Shown: piece by piece, positions 34,737 through 44,099 of the stretch
How positions within the stretch are numbered: position 1 is the stretch's first letter
How the letters are laid out: each line of letters opens with the position of its first letter
Assembly: GCF_002741015.1 (NCBI RefSeq)
Contig: NZ_CP016617.1
Location: 1,116,001 to 1,180,000, forward strand
Source of the DNA: Microvirga ossetica
GTDB lineage: Bacteria > Pseudomonadota > Alphaproteobacteria > Rhizobiales > Beijerinckiaceae
Direction of reading: 5' to 3'
Length of the DNA: 64,000 nt
The notes under the pieces: model-generated
What the model saw: only the letters and a program-made list of their open reading frames with translations
Database searches by the model: none
Told to the model about the DNA's origin: nothing
Position numbers and translations under genes: made by a program

Positions 34737-35185
34737 CCAAGGCCTTCGATCGCGCTGAGGATCTGGTTCAGGACACAGTTCTGCGCGCGCTCCGCCGGCG
34801 AGAGAGCTTCGAGAAGGGTACGAACCAGAAGGCCTGGCTCTTCACGATCCTGCGCAACACCTGCTTCTCGGAACGTCGTAGGGCCAGGCGCGAGATTGAG
34901 GATGCTGACGGTCGCCTTGCCAGTGAGATGGCAACGGGTGCAGACCAGGAGAGCAGACTTGTTCTCCAGGAACTGGAAGCCGCGCTAGCCAGGTTGCCCC
35001 AGGAGCAACGAGAGGCTCTTCTGCTCGTCGGAATGGAGGGTCTCTCATATGAAGAAACGGCAGCAGCGTTGGGCTGTGCTGTCGGCACGGTGAAGTGCCG
35101 GGTCAACCGTGCCAGGAACAGGCTGGCCGAAATACTCCGACTGGATGCAGACGACCTTGGCGGCAAGCGGACAGGACAGCGCTAG
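34625..35185 (+). CDS. EcfG-type RNA polymerase sigma factor
   Basis: A 186-residue ECF sigma factor with the region-2 motif AEDLVQDTVLRAL and AWLFTILRNTCFS, and region 4 with QEQREALLLVGMEGLSYEE followed by GCAVGTVKCRVNRAR. The length and sequence match EcfG, the general-stress sigma of alphaproteobacteria. A GTG at 34625 is the first plausible start, but the paralogue at 51214 shows that the ancestral protein began with the NepR-like segment just upstream. It could be made by reinitiation, making this sigma free of its tethered inhibitor. Confidence 0.85.
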   Translation: MAQTIRAHTAHTEPVDQAFLDGVMGNLVPLRAYAISLTKAFDRAEDLVQDTVLRALRRRESFEKGTNQKAWLFTILRNTCFSERRRARREIEDADGRLASEMATGADQESRLVLQELEAALARLPQEQREALLLVGMEGLSYEETAAALGCAVGTVKCRVNRARNRLAEILRLDADDLGGKRTGQR

Positions 35186-35475
35186 GGTACTTGTGGCGGT
35201 CGCGTCTGGCGTGATCAGAACGCGTGACAGATTGGACTGCCTCGTTCTTCTGATCCCATCCTGGGAGAGCCACAGAGCTGATCCCGAAAAGAAGCAGGGA
35301 CCCGCGAGTGACCTCAAACGTCGGGAATGTGGAAGGCCTGAAAACGCTTGACCTCAACCCGCCGAATAGAAAAGAGCCGCTGTTTCTATTGCTTCGTGCT
35401 TGCCCGGTCGGCTCGGCAATCCCCCGTGAGAGGCACCCCACCCGTGCAGCGATGGTGTCGCTCTGAGCCTCAAGG

Positions 35476-35934
35476 ATGACAGAACCAGCAGCCAAGATCA
35501 GGCCTTGTGAATACAGTCGTTATGAACGCCTGATCTTTCTGCTGATCGGGTCGTCTTGGTGGACAGATATGCTGTGGGTTATTCTTCTCCTTGGCGCCGC
35601 TGGGATGGCCGGAGGCTACGCGGCCGAACGGGCCATCATCCCGAAACTCCAGTATCGTCCCGGGACACCCAATGAGGTCGTCGAAACCTGTCGGCAGGCC
35701 GCCATTGCGGCAGCCAGCACCCACGCAAGCGAGATGGGCGCGCAGGTGACGCGCGTGGATGCGACCAGCGCCGGCGAAATACGCCGCACCCGAAGCGGTC
35801 TGCGGGCACCGGTGGAGGTTGGGATTGTCTACTCACGCCTGGGCGGGCGCGAAGCCCGCCAGGGCATCATCGAATGCCGGGTCGACCGGCGCGGGCAGGC
35901 GACTATCGCGGATCTTGCAGCCGCAGCACGCTAG
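35476..35934 (+). CDS. Hypothetical membrane-anchored protein
   Basis: 152 residues with one N-terminal helix (DMLWVILLLGAAGMAGGYAA) and a soluble C-terminal part with VVETCRQAAIAAASTHA and APVEVGIVYSRLGGREAR. The protein is not recognised. The helix could start at a later methionine, MLWVILL. Its 3' end overlaps by 32 bases the convergent gene at 35903, which suggests both are real but short at their tails. Confidence 0.5.
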   Translation: MTEPAAKIRPCEYSRYERLIFLLIGSSWWTDMLWVILLLGAAGMAGGYAAERAIIPKLQYRPGTPNEVVETCRQAAIAAASTHASEMGAQVTRVDATSAGEIRRTRSGLRAPVEVGIVYSRLGGREARQGIIECRVDRRGQATIADLAAAAR

Positions 35935-36433
35935 GCAGCTCTTGCACACGTGCGACCGGGGCAGCTGACTGGCGCGAAGCCTGATTGGTCGGCACGACGC
36001 GTCGCTGTGCAGCCGCTGTCGCTGTTCTCCGCACTGAGCCGGTCGCCGCTGGTGCCGCAGGGCGCACGCTCTCGCGACGAGCCGCGGGTGATGCTGTGGT
36101 CGCGGGGTGTTGCTGCGGCGGGGCTTTCGTCGCGGCGCTTGGCACAGGGTTCGCGGGGTTGGCGCTGGCTGCCTCCTGCTTCAGGCGCATGACTTCGGCC
36201 TCGGCCGCATCGCGCGCCTTGCGGGCGGCGTCCAGCTCGGAACGGGCCGTAGCCGCCTCCGCACGCGTCCTCACGAGTTCCTCGAACAGGTTGCCGCGCA
36301 CGCGGTTGAGCCGGGCGATCTCGTCTTCGGGAGACCCAACAGCGCCGGTGATCGAGACGATGCTAAGGCCGACGGCCGTCACAACGGCATAGCCGGCAGA
36401 GAGCAGGATCTGTTTGGGTTGGGAACGTGACAT
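35903..36433 (-). CDS. Exported coiled-coil and Ala/Pro-rich protein
   Basis: About 176 residues starting MSRSQPKQILLSAGYAVVTA after GGGAGG. The first helix is a signal peptide or anchor ending near ITGAVGSP. Then comes a coiled coil (LFEELVRTRAEAATARSELD, RKARDAAEAEVMRLKQEA) and an Ala/Pro/Gln-rich low-complexity tail. No family is recognised. It may sit in the envelope with a structural or scaffold role. Function cannot be stated. Confidence 0.55.
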   Translation of the reverse strand: MSRSQPKQILLSAGYAVVTAVGLSIVSITGAVGSPEDEIARLNRVRGNLFEELVRTRAEAATARSELDAARKARDAAEAEVMRLKQEAASANPANPVPSAATKAPPQQHPATTASPAARRESVRPAAPAATGSVRRTATAAAQRRVVPTNQASRQSAAPVARVQELPSVLRLQDPR

Positions 36434-36706
36434 CGGAGGCCCTCCCGCTGGTATCCTCACGGCCCGATGCTGACCGGGCGGCGATCCTGCTCTTCTGGCC
36501 CACGGTCAGGTAGACCCGCAGAAGGACTAACCCTTGTGGACAGGTTCTCCTTGGCGGTGCGGCATACGGCAAACTAAGCCGAGCTTACCTTGCTTGTGGG
36601 CGTGCAGGACATCCGCGTGAAGCCAATCAGCTTGGACATGAGACGACGCCGGCCGGACGGGCTAGGCTTGGAGGACCGGCTTGCCGTCCGACCGATATCT
36701 GGCCGG

Positions 36707-37354
36707 CTAGTCGCTGCCCGCCGCTGATTTCTTCCGCGAGGAGGTCCGCCTGCTACCCTTCCGGCGGTCGCCGTTGCCGCGATCCTCGCCCCGCGAACCG
36801 CCGAGTGCGCTCGTCACGACCTCTCCTGCGGCTCCGATCGCAGCCGCCGCGACCTCCAGCGGAGCAGCGATGATCTCGGCGCCAAGACTTCCTGCAGCCG
36901 ACACGGCATCCCGCCCTTCCTGCGTTCGGCTGCCCTGTCCCTGCTCGCCGCCCTGCGGCTTCTCCAGCACGGTGGCGACGGCCCTGAGGGCCTCCGCCAT
37001 CACCGCGCGCGCCTGTGGGGAGGTGAGCGTTGTCTCGAGGCTCGAGAGCCACGCCATCGGGTTCAGCATGCTGCCTTGGGACCGTGAGCGGGCCTGCGTC
37101 GTGGAACGCGATCGCGATGGGCCGGAGGACGAGCGTGCTGCCGCACGCGATCCTGCGGAGGACCGAGACTTCGCGGGAACAGCCTGGGACTTCGTTGCAG
37201 ACCGGGAGCCCGCCAACGCTTTGGACTGAGCACGCTTGGAAGCGCCAGTCTGCTTCTTCGTGGCAGCCCGGGAGGCGGATTTCAACGCCGACTTCGCTGG
37301 CGCCTTTCGGCTCCTGCTGGGTTGGGAAGTGTCGTCCTTCTTGGTTCTAGCCAT
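36707..37354 (-). CDS. Basic, Lys/Ser/Arg-rich hypothetical protein
   Basis: 215 residues starting [20 protein letters not shown]. The first 90 residues are Lys/Arg/Ser/Ala repeats like a histone H1 or KfrA-type tail, and the end is again basic ([19 protein letters not shown]). The middle has two helical stretches, [20 protein letters not shown] and [24 protein letters not shown]-binding or phasin-like granule-associated role is possible from composition, but neither is shown. Confidence 0.55.
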   Translation of the reverse strand: MARTKKDDTSQPSRSRKAPAKSALKSASRAATKKQTGASKRAQSKALAGSRSATKSQAVPAKSRSSAGSRAAARSSSGPSRSRSTTQARSRSQGSMLNPMAWLSSLETTLTSPQARAVMAEALRAVATVLEKPQGGEQGQGSRTQEGRDAVSAAGSLGAEIIAAPLEVAAAAIGAAGEVVTSALGGSRGEDRGNGDRRKGSRRTSSRKKSAAGSD

Positions 37355-37471
37355 TGTCATTCTTTCATCTGCTGGGGCCGCAAGCCGGCCATGCCGAGGA
37401 ACAGCGTTCCTCCGCGGTGACAATGACGGCGTCGCCGTTCGGTTCGATCGCACAAATGAGCCGAAGACAAA

Positions 37472-37840
37472 TTAGCTCCGCCGCAAGAACGCCAGGCCAG
37501 CCGGAAGATCGTGCTCCTGCCGTGCCGGTCGCATGGCCTTGATGGACGATCTAGCTCTTGGTGGCGCCTCGTCAGCGATCCAGGCGGCTTTTCCATCGCG
37601 TGTCTCCAGCGGACATGCCGCTTCGACGTGGAGCATCGCTTCCTGCAGCCATTCGGCCAGTTGCGTCGCAGAAAACTGCGAAAGAAAGCGTCGGTCTCTC
37701 TCATCAAAAGCGATCTCGAGGTTCCCGTCGCCCTTGTCCATAACCTGGATCATGATGTGATCGAGGAGCCGCTCCTCGATGAGATACCCGTCCATCTGGG
37801 CGGCGGCTACAGGACCGGTGACTGTGACCAACCTCTTCAT
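37472..37840 (-). CDS. Hypothetical protein
   Basis: 122 residues beginning MKRLVTVTGPVAAAQMDGYL after GAGGGG. The N-terminal half has a compact alpha/beta pattern (IMIQVMDKGDGNLEIAFDER, RRFLSQFSATQLAEWLQEAM), while the last 35 residues are basic and low in structure. No family is recognised. The clean ribosome site and codon pattern support a real gene. Confidence 0.55.
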   Translation of the reverse strand: MKRLVTVTGPVAAAQMDGYLIEERLLDHIMIQVMDKGDGNLEIAFDERDRRFLSQFSATQLAEWLQEAMLHVEAACPLETRDGKAAWIADEAPPRARSSIKAMRPARQEHDLPAGLAFLRRS

Positions 37841-37972
37841 GCCATATCCCCTCTGAAAGGCTCAGGCGAGTGTAGGCAGCGCCTTTGACGAAACTGTACG
37901 CAATTCTGTGAACGTCCTTAATTGCACTGCTAGCTGAACCTGTGTATGCCAAGCGGTGCAGCACACCGTTGA

Positions 37973-39007
37973 TCAAGCGGGCACCGCTTCCACAATGCTA
38001 ACTGGCGATGCCGTCGGGATGACCCTCCCGAGCGCGAACCCGGCCGACGCGAGCAGGTCGCGATACTCCGCCTGCGTCCGCTCCCGTCCCCCAGGCGAGA
38101 CCAGCATATGAAGGTCAAGCAGCTTGCCGAACGAGGGTTCGTTGCCTGGCGGGATCACAAGTTCAATCAGCAAGAGGAGGCCCCCATCGGGAAGCGCTGC
38201 CCGGCACCTCGAGAGAATCGAACGGGCCTCCTCATCGTCCCAGTCGTGAATGACCTTCTTGAGAAGGTAAACATCCGCGCCCGCTGGCACAGAGGCGAAG
38301 AAATCGCCTGCTACCAACTCACAGCGCTCGTTCAACCCGGCTCCTTCAAAGATGGGCTGAGCCATGGCGATCACGTGGGGCTTCTCGAAGAGGATGCCCC
38401 TTGTCTTTGGATTCGCTGTGAGGATCGAAGCCAGGAGCGTGCCCTGCCCCCCGCCGACATCCACCACCGTTCCGACACGGGAGAAGTCGTAGGCAGAGAC
38501 GACATGGGCATTCTCAGGCTCGCTGCGACTGGTCAATCCTTCCGCCCCGACGCGGCCAGCCTCCGGGTTGGCCGCATAGTAGTCGAACAACGGCATCCCA
38601 AAGACGTGCTCGAAGGCGGGCTTCTCCGTGCGCACGCTATGCATGATCTCGCCCCAGGAACGCCACGCCCATTCCGAGCCTTGCATGATGGAAAAGGCGC
38701 GAACCGATCCCGGCACGTCACTGCGGAGCGGCTCGGCCAAAGGTGTGAGGCTGAACCGCCCCTGCTCGTCCTCCGAGAAGATGCCGACGCTCGCGAGCGC
38801 GCGCAGCACCCGGTAGAGTGCCCGCGGATGGGCGCCTGTCGTCGCAGCGAGCGCTGTCGGCGCTTGAGGGCCATCTCGGAGAAGATCAGCAATCTGAAGC
38901 TTCGCAGCAACATAGATGGCCTGGGCCACCCAGGAGCCGGTGATCATGCGCAGCAGCGCCTGATGCGGGGAGACCTCTGCGGCACTTCCGTGGTCCGGCA
39001 TATCCAT
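37973..39007 (-). CDS. SAM-dependent O-methyltransferase (plant-type O-methyltransferase family)
   Basis: A 344-residue enzyme. An N-terminal dimerisation winged helix (LLRMITGSWVAQAIYVAAKL, HPRALYRVLRALASVGIF) precedes the catalytic domain with the SAM motif VVDVGGGQGTLLASIL near residue 180 and the catalytic region LLKKVIHDWDDEEARSILSR with a His typical of this family. It methylates a hydroxyl group on a small aromatic or polyketide substrate. The neighbourhood gives no clue to the substrate. The start was set at MDMPDHG after GGGTGAG. Confidence 0.85.
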   Translation of the reverse strand: MDMPDHGSAAEVSPHQALLRMITGSWVAQAIYVAAKLQIADLLRDGPQAPTALAATTGAHPRALYRVLRALASVGIFSEDEQGRFSLTPLAEPLRSDVPGSVRAFSIMQGSEWAWRSWGEIMHSVRTEKPAFEHVFGMPLFDYYAANPEAGRVGAEGLTSRSEPENAHVVSAYDFSRVGTVVDVGGGQGTLLASILTANPKTRGILFEKPHVIAMAQPIFEGAGLNERCELVAGDFFASVPAGADVYLLKKVIHDWDDEEARSILSRCRAALPDGGLLLLIELVIPPGNEPSFGKLLDLHMLVSPGGRERTQAEYRDLLASAGFALGRVIPTASPVSIVEAVPA

Positions 39008-40215
39008 CGTCTCACCCAGAGGGCGTTGGGTTATCGCGAATTGCTCAAGCTTACGCCTCATCCCCCTCGGCACCAATCACTTTGCGCTAGATGTTTGATC
39101 CCAGATCCGGTTGCGCCGTCTCGTCCAGTGTAGCCTGTGACCTTTCTCAACGGTCCCTCTAGTAAGACTTCGCTTCTTGTCGGTCGTGAGGAACAGTCGC
39201 TCCTGAGAGGCACCTGGCTGATATCCTGAGGGTCGCCTCGGGTCACCTCCCGAAGATCCAGCGTCATTCAGGAACGTCAGGTCTCCCCTGCTTGAGCAGA
39301 CGCTTGGCCTTCTTGCCGTTGAGAGCACGCGCCGAATTGCCGAGGTCGCCACGCGGGTGGCCAACGAGGCAAACCAAGCCCTCACGGCTCAGACGATAAA
39401 GGCCCAGCGCGTCGCCTAGGGCTTTTGAGGTCCAGAGGCAGATTAAGCGGAATGAGGGCTGAGGTACCGCCTCGGCTCTCTTCTGTTGGCGACCGTGTCG
39501 GGGCGGCGGAAGGAGCAGAAAAGGTCCTTTCCGGAATTGCACTGGTAATGCGCTCGATCGAGGCCCATGTGTGATTGATCGCTGACTTGTGCTTCACGGG
39601 CGTCAGCGGCTGAGGGCTCTGTGCTCCCGCCTGTCGTGCGGAGCGCATAGATGCCTGATAGCCCTCTCCCCAATCCTCCGATCGACATCGCAATCTTGAT
39701 CAAGGACGCGCAAGCCGCACGGATTGCCGTGCATATCCGGGTCGTCCTCTCCCGATTCAAATCTCACATGAACCCATCGTCAAACCGGAACGCAAAACAG
39801 ATGCTTAAGGGGCTGATTGACGACTGCGAGGGACCTATTCGAGGCCTCCGTCTGCGACGCTCCCCCATCTAGGCGCCATCGCGCACTGGCACGAGCGGCT
39901 CCCAGGCATTGGTAAAGACAGCCCTGGCGATCACAGTCGAACTTGGCCGCATTGCCAGCCTTGACGGCCAGTCACCCTGATCCTTGTCAGCCTCAAGGGC
40001 TGCTCACTCGCAGCCGGAGGATGCCGGAAATCATGGAGTTGAGCATTGTTCACTGAAATCGGCGCTAAAAGCTGATTCTTTGCCCTCTCAGAGCCGAATG
40101 AAGAAGCTTCCTGCGATTAATAGCTAAAATAAAACCAACACTTAGAGTAATATTACGTGCTACCGTTTGTTTCTGGTGAGAAGATAATTTCTTGCCTGAT
40201 CCGAAAGACAATCTC
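39008..40215. other. Gene-poor stretch of 1.2 kb
   Basis: Between the methyltransferase and a small membrane-protein gene there is little coding signal. A plus-strand frame from about 39219 to 39419 without a start codon encodes a helical segment EQTLGLLAVESTRRIAEVAT followed by RVANEANQALTAQTIKAQRVA, which looks like a degraded coiled-coil protein. A small frame at 39651 is listed separately. From about 40060 to 40190 the DNA is AT-richer, likely a promoter region for 40216. Confidence 0.4.
39651..39872 (+). CDS. Possible small hypothetical protein
   Basis: A 73-residue frame, MPDSPLPNPPIDIAILIKDA continuing with a helix ARIAVHIRVVLSRFKSHM. No domain and no clear ribosome site (a GATAG is near). 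It could be a random frame. Confidence 0.25.
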   Translation: MPDSPLPNPPIDIAILIKDAQAARIAVHIRVVLSRFKSHMNPSSNRNAKQMLKGLIDDCEGPIRGLRLRRSPI

Positions 40216-40560
40216 ATGAAAACCCCGGAATGGTTGAAGCCAGGCCTCTACGGCGCGGCCTGCGGTGCAATTGCTGTGACGGTGATCGGCTTCAACTGGG
40301 GCGGTTGGGTGACCGGCGGCACAGCGCGGCAGATGGCCACTGAGCAATCGCGAACCGACGTGGTCGCGGCGCTGACCACGATCTGCCTCGATCAGTCTAA
40401 GCGAGATCCGCAGCTCACAGAGCGGGTTGCGCTCCTGAAAGCGGCCTCGTCCTATCAGCGTGGCGACCTCGTGTTGCAGAATGGCTGGGCGACCATGCCG
40501 GGAACAACCGAGGGCAATCGCCTCGTCGCCGTCGCGTGCGCCGACAAGGTCGGGATCTAG
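40216..40560 (+). CDS. Small membrane-anchored protein of rhizobial type
   Basis: About 114 residues starting MKTPEWLKPGLYGAACGAIA with one N-terminal helix, then a soluble part with VTGGTARQMATEQSRTDVVA, a Cys (TTICLDQSKRD) and TERVALLKAASSYQRGDLVL. Proteins with this exact layout are common in Hyphomicrobiales and have no known role. The preferred ATG lies eight codons inside a frame that could also start at TTG. The next gene begins 32 bases downstream. Confidence 0.65.
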   Translation: MKTPEWLKPGLYGAACGAIAVTVIGFNWGGWVTGGTARQMATEQSRTDVVAALTTICLDQSKRDPQLTERVALLKAASSYQRGDLVLQNGWATMPGTTEGNRLVAVACADKVGI

Positions 40561-40591
40561 GCTACTCCCACGTGCACCGCGGAGAATAGCC

Positions 40592-40864
40592 GTGAGTCTG
40601 CGCACCACATCCAGGACGATCACATTCGCGCGGCCCTTCTCGCTGGATGGACTGGATGAAGCCCAACCAGCCGGGAGCTACACGGTCCAGACTGACGAGG
40701 AACCTATCGAGGGTTTATCCTTCATAGCCTACCGCCGTGTTGCAACCGTGATCTTTCTCCCCCTATCCCACCGTGGGATAGGGTCCTTCCAAGCGATCCC
40801 TGTCACGCCGGAATCTCTCGACGCCGCACTGGCGCGGGATGCTTCGGGATCTCACGATGTCTGA
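40592..40864 (+). CDS. Conserved small hypothetical protein
   Basis: 90 residues from a GTG preceded by GGAGAA: SLRTTSRTITFARPFSLDG, then AGSYTVQTDEEPIEGLSFIA and YRRVATVIFLPL, a beta-rich pattern that recurs in Hyphomicrobiales small proteins. It follows the membrane-anchored protein at 40216 by 32 bases, likely one transcript. No function is known. The upstream in-frame extension overlaps the neighbour and was rejected. Confidence 0.6.
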   Translation: MSLRTTSRTITFARPFSLDGLDEAQPAGSYTVQTDEEPIEGLSFIAYRRVATVIFLPLSHRGIGSFQAIPVTPESLDAALARDASGSHDV

Positions 40865-41084
40865 TCGGACGACCAGCCTGCTGGGGTGATTTTCGCAAAA
40901 CCGAGCGCTGGATAAAGGACACTCGGCAAGCGCCGTTTCCATAGCAGAAAGCGGCTGGGGTGCGGCGGCTCCCTGCTTTACCGGCGAAGCTGGGAGTTCT
41001 CTGGAACACCCCGCGTTTGCAAGCCCTGTAGTGAGTCCGACGGCTCAGACAATTCGACCCGCGGCGCTGGGACGCGAGGTAAGC

Positions 41085-41333
41085 TTGGATGTCATCGTGA
41101 CACCGATAGTTGATGGCAAGGCGTGGAATCTGACCGACCTGCTCGGCCGTCCCATGGGTCGGATCACCGAAGCATCGGCCAAGCAGTTCACAATCCTCCC
41201 GGATGGCCATGCTCTGGAGACCATGGCCGGCATCGACCATAGACCGTTCACTTCCCTTGACGCCGCCTTGGCGGCCATCGAGAGGCATACCCGGGGCGTC
41301 TGCCGGCATCGTCCGGGCGAGGATCACCCATGA
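41085..41333 (+). CDS. Small protein, paralogue of the one at 48997
   Basis: 82 residues beginning at a TTG with AGGTAAGC upstream: DVIVTPIVDGKAWNLTDLLG, RPMGRITEASAKQFTILPDG and a final helix SLDAALAAIERHTRGVC. The gene at 48997 encodes the same pattern with GTG start (DVVVTPAKFKPGTWTLSD, RLGRPLGTITETS, FPSLDSVMSGIASHMKGEC). The two define a small family of about 80 residues with a conserved LGRP-x-G-x-ITE motif. Not otherwise recognised. A longer N-terminal extension exists but is not shared. Confidence 0.6.
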   Translation: MDVIVTPIVDGKAWNLTDLLGRPMGRITEASAKQFTILPDGHALETMAGIDHRPFTSLDAALAAIERHTRGVCRHRPGEDHP

Positions 41334-41379
41334 TTGGAAGTAGTCCAAATCTCGCCCTGCTCGTGGATGAGGAGACACC

Positions 41380-42198
41380 ATGCGGATCCGTGTCGGCTGC
41401 GAGATGACGTACGAGCTCGGGCAAGTCACGCCCATGATCGCAATGCTCAATGTGCACTCGTCGCGAGTGTCCGACTTGGAGCGGCCAGACTACCTTGTCA
41501 CCATGCCATCAGTGCCCGTGGAGGGATACCGGGACAGCTTCGGGAACTGGTGCAACCGTCTCGTTGCCCCGGCCGGTGCGATCACCCTCAAAACCGAAAC
41601 CGTGGTCCGCGACAGCGGTCGTTGGGATTCAACAGATCCAGGTGCTGAGCAGACCCAAATCCAGAACCTTCCCGCAGAGACTCTGCTCTACCTGTTGGGC
41701 AGCCGCTACTGCGAGACCGACCGTCTCTCCAACGTCGCCTGGAGCCTCTTTGGAGCAACGCTGTTGGGTTGGCCCCGCGTGCAGTCGATCTGCGACTACG
41801 TGCACGATCATATCACCTTCGGCTACGAGCACTCGCGCGCGACACGTACGGCATTCGAGGCGTTTGAGGAGAAGCAAGGTGTGTGCCGTGATTATGCTCA
41901 TCTGGCGCTCACGTTCTGCCGATGCCTCAACATCCCAGCGCGCTATTGTACTGGTTACATCAGCGACATCGGCCTGCCGCCGCCGCATGCGCCGCAGGAC
42001 TTTGCCGCCTGGATCGAGGTCTTTCTGGGTGGGCGCTGGCACACATTCGACCCCCGCAACAATGATCCGCGGATCGGCCGGATCCTGATCGCCCGCGGCC
42101 GCGATGCTGCCGACGTGCCGCTGACCCTCACTTTTGGTCCTAGCACCCTGATCGACTTTCGCGTGACCACCGAGGAAGTGATGGGATCGGATTTCTGA
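41380..42198 (+). CDS. Transglutaminase-like protein
   Basis: A 272-residue protein with a beta-sandwich N-terminal part (RVGCEMTYELGQVTPMIAML) and a transglutaminase core. The catalytic Cys lies in KQGVCRDYAHLALTFCR near residue 170, and the later motif DFAAWIEVFLGGRWHTFDPR carries the Asp. In many relatives the His sits in the H-A-W position, where this protein has AAW, and so the catalytic His is either the nearby WHTFD residue or absent. Such bacterial proteins are taken as cytosolic peptidases or amidases. Its start follows GAGGAGA. Confidence 0.82.
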   Translation: MRIRVGCEMTYELGQVTPMIAMLNVHSSRVSDLERPDYLVTMPSVPVEGYRDSFGNWCNRLVAPAGAITLKTETVVRDSGRWDSTDPGAEQTQIQNLPAETLLYLLGSRYCETDRLSNVAWSLFGATLLGWPRVQSICDYVHDHITFGYEHSRATRTAFEAFEEKQGVCRDYAHLALTFCRCLNIPARYCTGYISDIGLPPPHAPQDFAAWIEVFLGGRWHTFDPRNNDPRIGRILIARGRDAADVPLTLTFGPSTLIDFRVTTEEVMGSDF

Positions 42199-42382
42199 TC
42201 CCCTGAGCTCATACCATGTGCTTTGCGGTCGCTGCCCTGCCAGTCCGATTGAAACTGGCAGGGAAAAGGCAAGCGCTCTTTCCGAAGGGGCATCGTTGGG
42301 TGCCTTGGCTCAGTGGGTCCGAAGCTCAAACAAGGTCCCGGATCGTTCAAGACGCTCCTGGCACGGATCGTTTCAGCAAACC

Positions 42383-42577
42383 TTAGCCAGCCGTCTCCTT
42401 CTCGCTTTCGTCAGGAAGGAGGTCGTCGAGCATGTCCGCGAGTTCCACGACTTGATCGGGCACCGCGCGATAAACCGCAGTGTCGCCGGTCTCATCCTCG
42501 ATCCGAATGCGATATTCTCCATCAACCTGGGTGACGGCGATGTTGGCGAGGGTCTTCATGATAGGAAACTGAGCCAT
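42383..42577 (-). CDS. Small conserved hypothetical protein
   Basis: 64 residues starting MAQFPIMKTLANIAVTQVDG after a perfect GGAGGT ribosome site, then EYRIRIEDETGDTAVYRAVP and an acidic tail VELADMLDDLLPDESEKE. The simple beta-strand plus acidic helix layout recurs in small Hyphomicrobiales proteins. Function unknown. The longer upstream frame lacks coding character. Confidence 0.6.
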   Translation of the reverse strand: MAQFPIMKTLANIAVTQVDGEYRIRIEDETGDTAVYRAVPDQVVELADMLDDLLPDESEKETAG

Positions 42578-42978
42578 CTGTACCTCCATAGGACAACGAG
42601 AACGCCTGAGCGCCCGCGAGTGATCCGTTTTGATCAAGCGGATTAAACGATCGCTGCCTTCAATTCGCCAAATGGCAGTCCCGCCAGGACTGTTAGCAGC
42701 CACGCATTGCGATCTACACGGTGTTCGGCATCGCACCGTCCTTCCGCACATTGCCGAAGGCGATGATCTGCGTCTCGTTGCTCGTAGCCATCTCACAAAG
42801 CGCCTGTTGAACGCCACCGTCCGAGGGAGCGTTCGAGTCCAGGGCAATGACGGGAAGACGACAGGCATCTTCGCCTACCGCTACCTATCACGGTGCCAAC
42901 TCGATCTCATCACGATGGCCTATGTGAGCTAGCAATGCAAACCGCCGGTCTATCGGCACCGGCGTTCCTGATTCAAGC

Positions 42979-44022
42979 TTATGCCACATCATCCACCGGA
43001 GCATCGACTGTATCGTTGGCCTGCAACGCATCCATCAGCAGACCAGCGTTCTGGCGGATCTTGCCTTCGATCTCGGCCGCAATCTCGGGATTGTCCTTCA
43101 GGAAGGTCTTGGCGTTTTCTCGGCCTTGGCCGAGGCGCTGGCTGTCATAGGAGAACCAAGCGCCAGACTTCTCCACCACGTCGGCCTTCACGCCAAGATC
43201 GATCAATTCACCCATCTTCGAGATGCCCTCGCCAAACATGATGTCGAATTCCACCTGTTTGAAGGGAGGAGCGACCTTGTTCTTGACCACCTTCACCCGC
43301 ACTTGGTTGCCAATCGGCTCATCTCTGTCCTTCAGGGTCGAGATGCGGCGAATGTCGAGCCGCACGGAGGCGTAGAACTTCAGCGCGTTGCCGCCCGTCG
43401 TCGTCTCCGGCGAACCATACATGACGCCGATCTTCATGCGGATCTGGTTGATGAAGATCACCATCGTCTTGGTGCGGCTGATCGAGCCGGTGAGCTTGCG
43501 CAGGGCCTGGCTCATCAGGCGGGCCTGAAGACCGGGACGGCTCTCGCCCATCTCGCCTTCAAGCTCGGCCTTAGGCGTTAGCGCGGCCACCGAGTCGATG
43601 ACCAACACATCGACAGAGCCCGAGCGGATCAAGGTATCGGCAATCTCAAGCGCCTGTTCGCCGTTGTCCGGCTGCGAGATCAGGAGATCATCGAGGTTGA
43701 CGCCCAACTTTCGCGCATAGGCTGGATCGAGCGCATGCTCCGCATCGATAAAGCCGCAGACGCCACCCGCCTTCTGAGCCTCTGCAACGGTCTGGAGTGC
43801 CAGCGTCGTCTTGCCTGATGACTCCGGTCCATAAACCTCGACGACGCGGCCCCTCGGGAGGCCACCGACACCCAAAGCAATATCGAGCCCCAGAGAGCCG
43901 GTCGAAATCGTCTCCACCTCAACGACCTGACTGCCACCAAGGCGCATGATCGAGCCCTTGCCGAAGGCACGCTCGATCTGGGCCACCGCTGTTTCGATAG
44001 CCTTGTTCTTGTCCATGCTCAT
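42979..44022 (-). CDS. recA: Recombinase RecA
   Basis: A 347-residue RecA, full length for the core. Walker A is GPESSGKT at residues 65-72, Walker B is [12 protein letters not shown], loop L1 is [14 protein letters not shown] and loop L2 is [16 protein letters not shown]. It coats single-stranded DNA, drives strand exchange and triggers LexA self-cleavage. The sequence near residues 175-190 ([19 protein letters not shown]) departs from the usual rhizobial form, so this could be a second, plasmid-type recA. A consensus LexA box lies 63 bases upstream. The ATG at 44022 fits GGAG spacing, with GTG at 44025 and ATG at 44016 as alternatives. Confidence 0.95.
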   Translation of the reverse strand: MSMDKNKAIETAVAQIERAFGKGSIMRLGGSQVVEVETISTGSLGLDIALGVGGLPRGRVVEVYGPESSGKTTLALQTVAEAQKAGGVCGFIDAEHALDPAYARKLGVNLDDLLISQPDNGEQALEIADTLIRSGSVDVLVIDSVAALTPKAELEGEMGESRPGLQARLMSQALRKLTGSISRTKTMVIFINQIRMKIGVMYGSPETTTGGNALKFYASVRLDIRRISTLKDRDEPIGNQVRVKVVKNKVAPPFKQVEFDIMFGEGISKMGELIDLGVKADVVEKSGAWFSYDSQRLGQGRENAKTFLKDNPEIAAEIEGKIRQNAGLLMDALQANDTVDAPVDDVA

Positions 44023-44084
44023 CACGGCTCCGCTTGTGTGATTTTCTGAGTATTGACTCTATCTGATATGAATTCCGAATGCCA

Positions 44085-44099
44085 GAACAAAGCAAGAAC
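44085..44099 (-). promoter_or_regulatory. SOS box (LexA site) of recA
   Basis: The direct repeat GAAC-N7-GAAC (GTTC-N7-GTTC read toward recA) is the LexA operator of alphaproteobacteria. It lies 63 bases upstream of the recA start, the usual position. This supports damage-inducible control by LexA. Confidence 0.85.
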
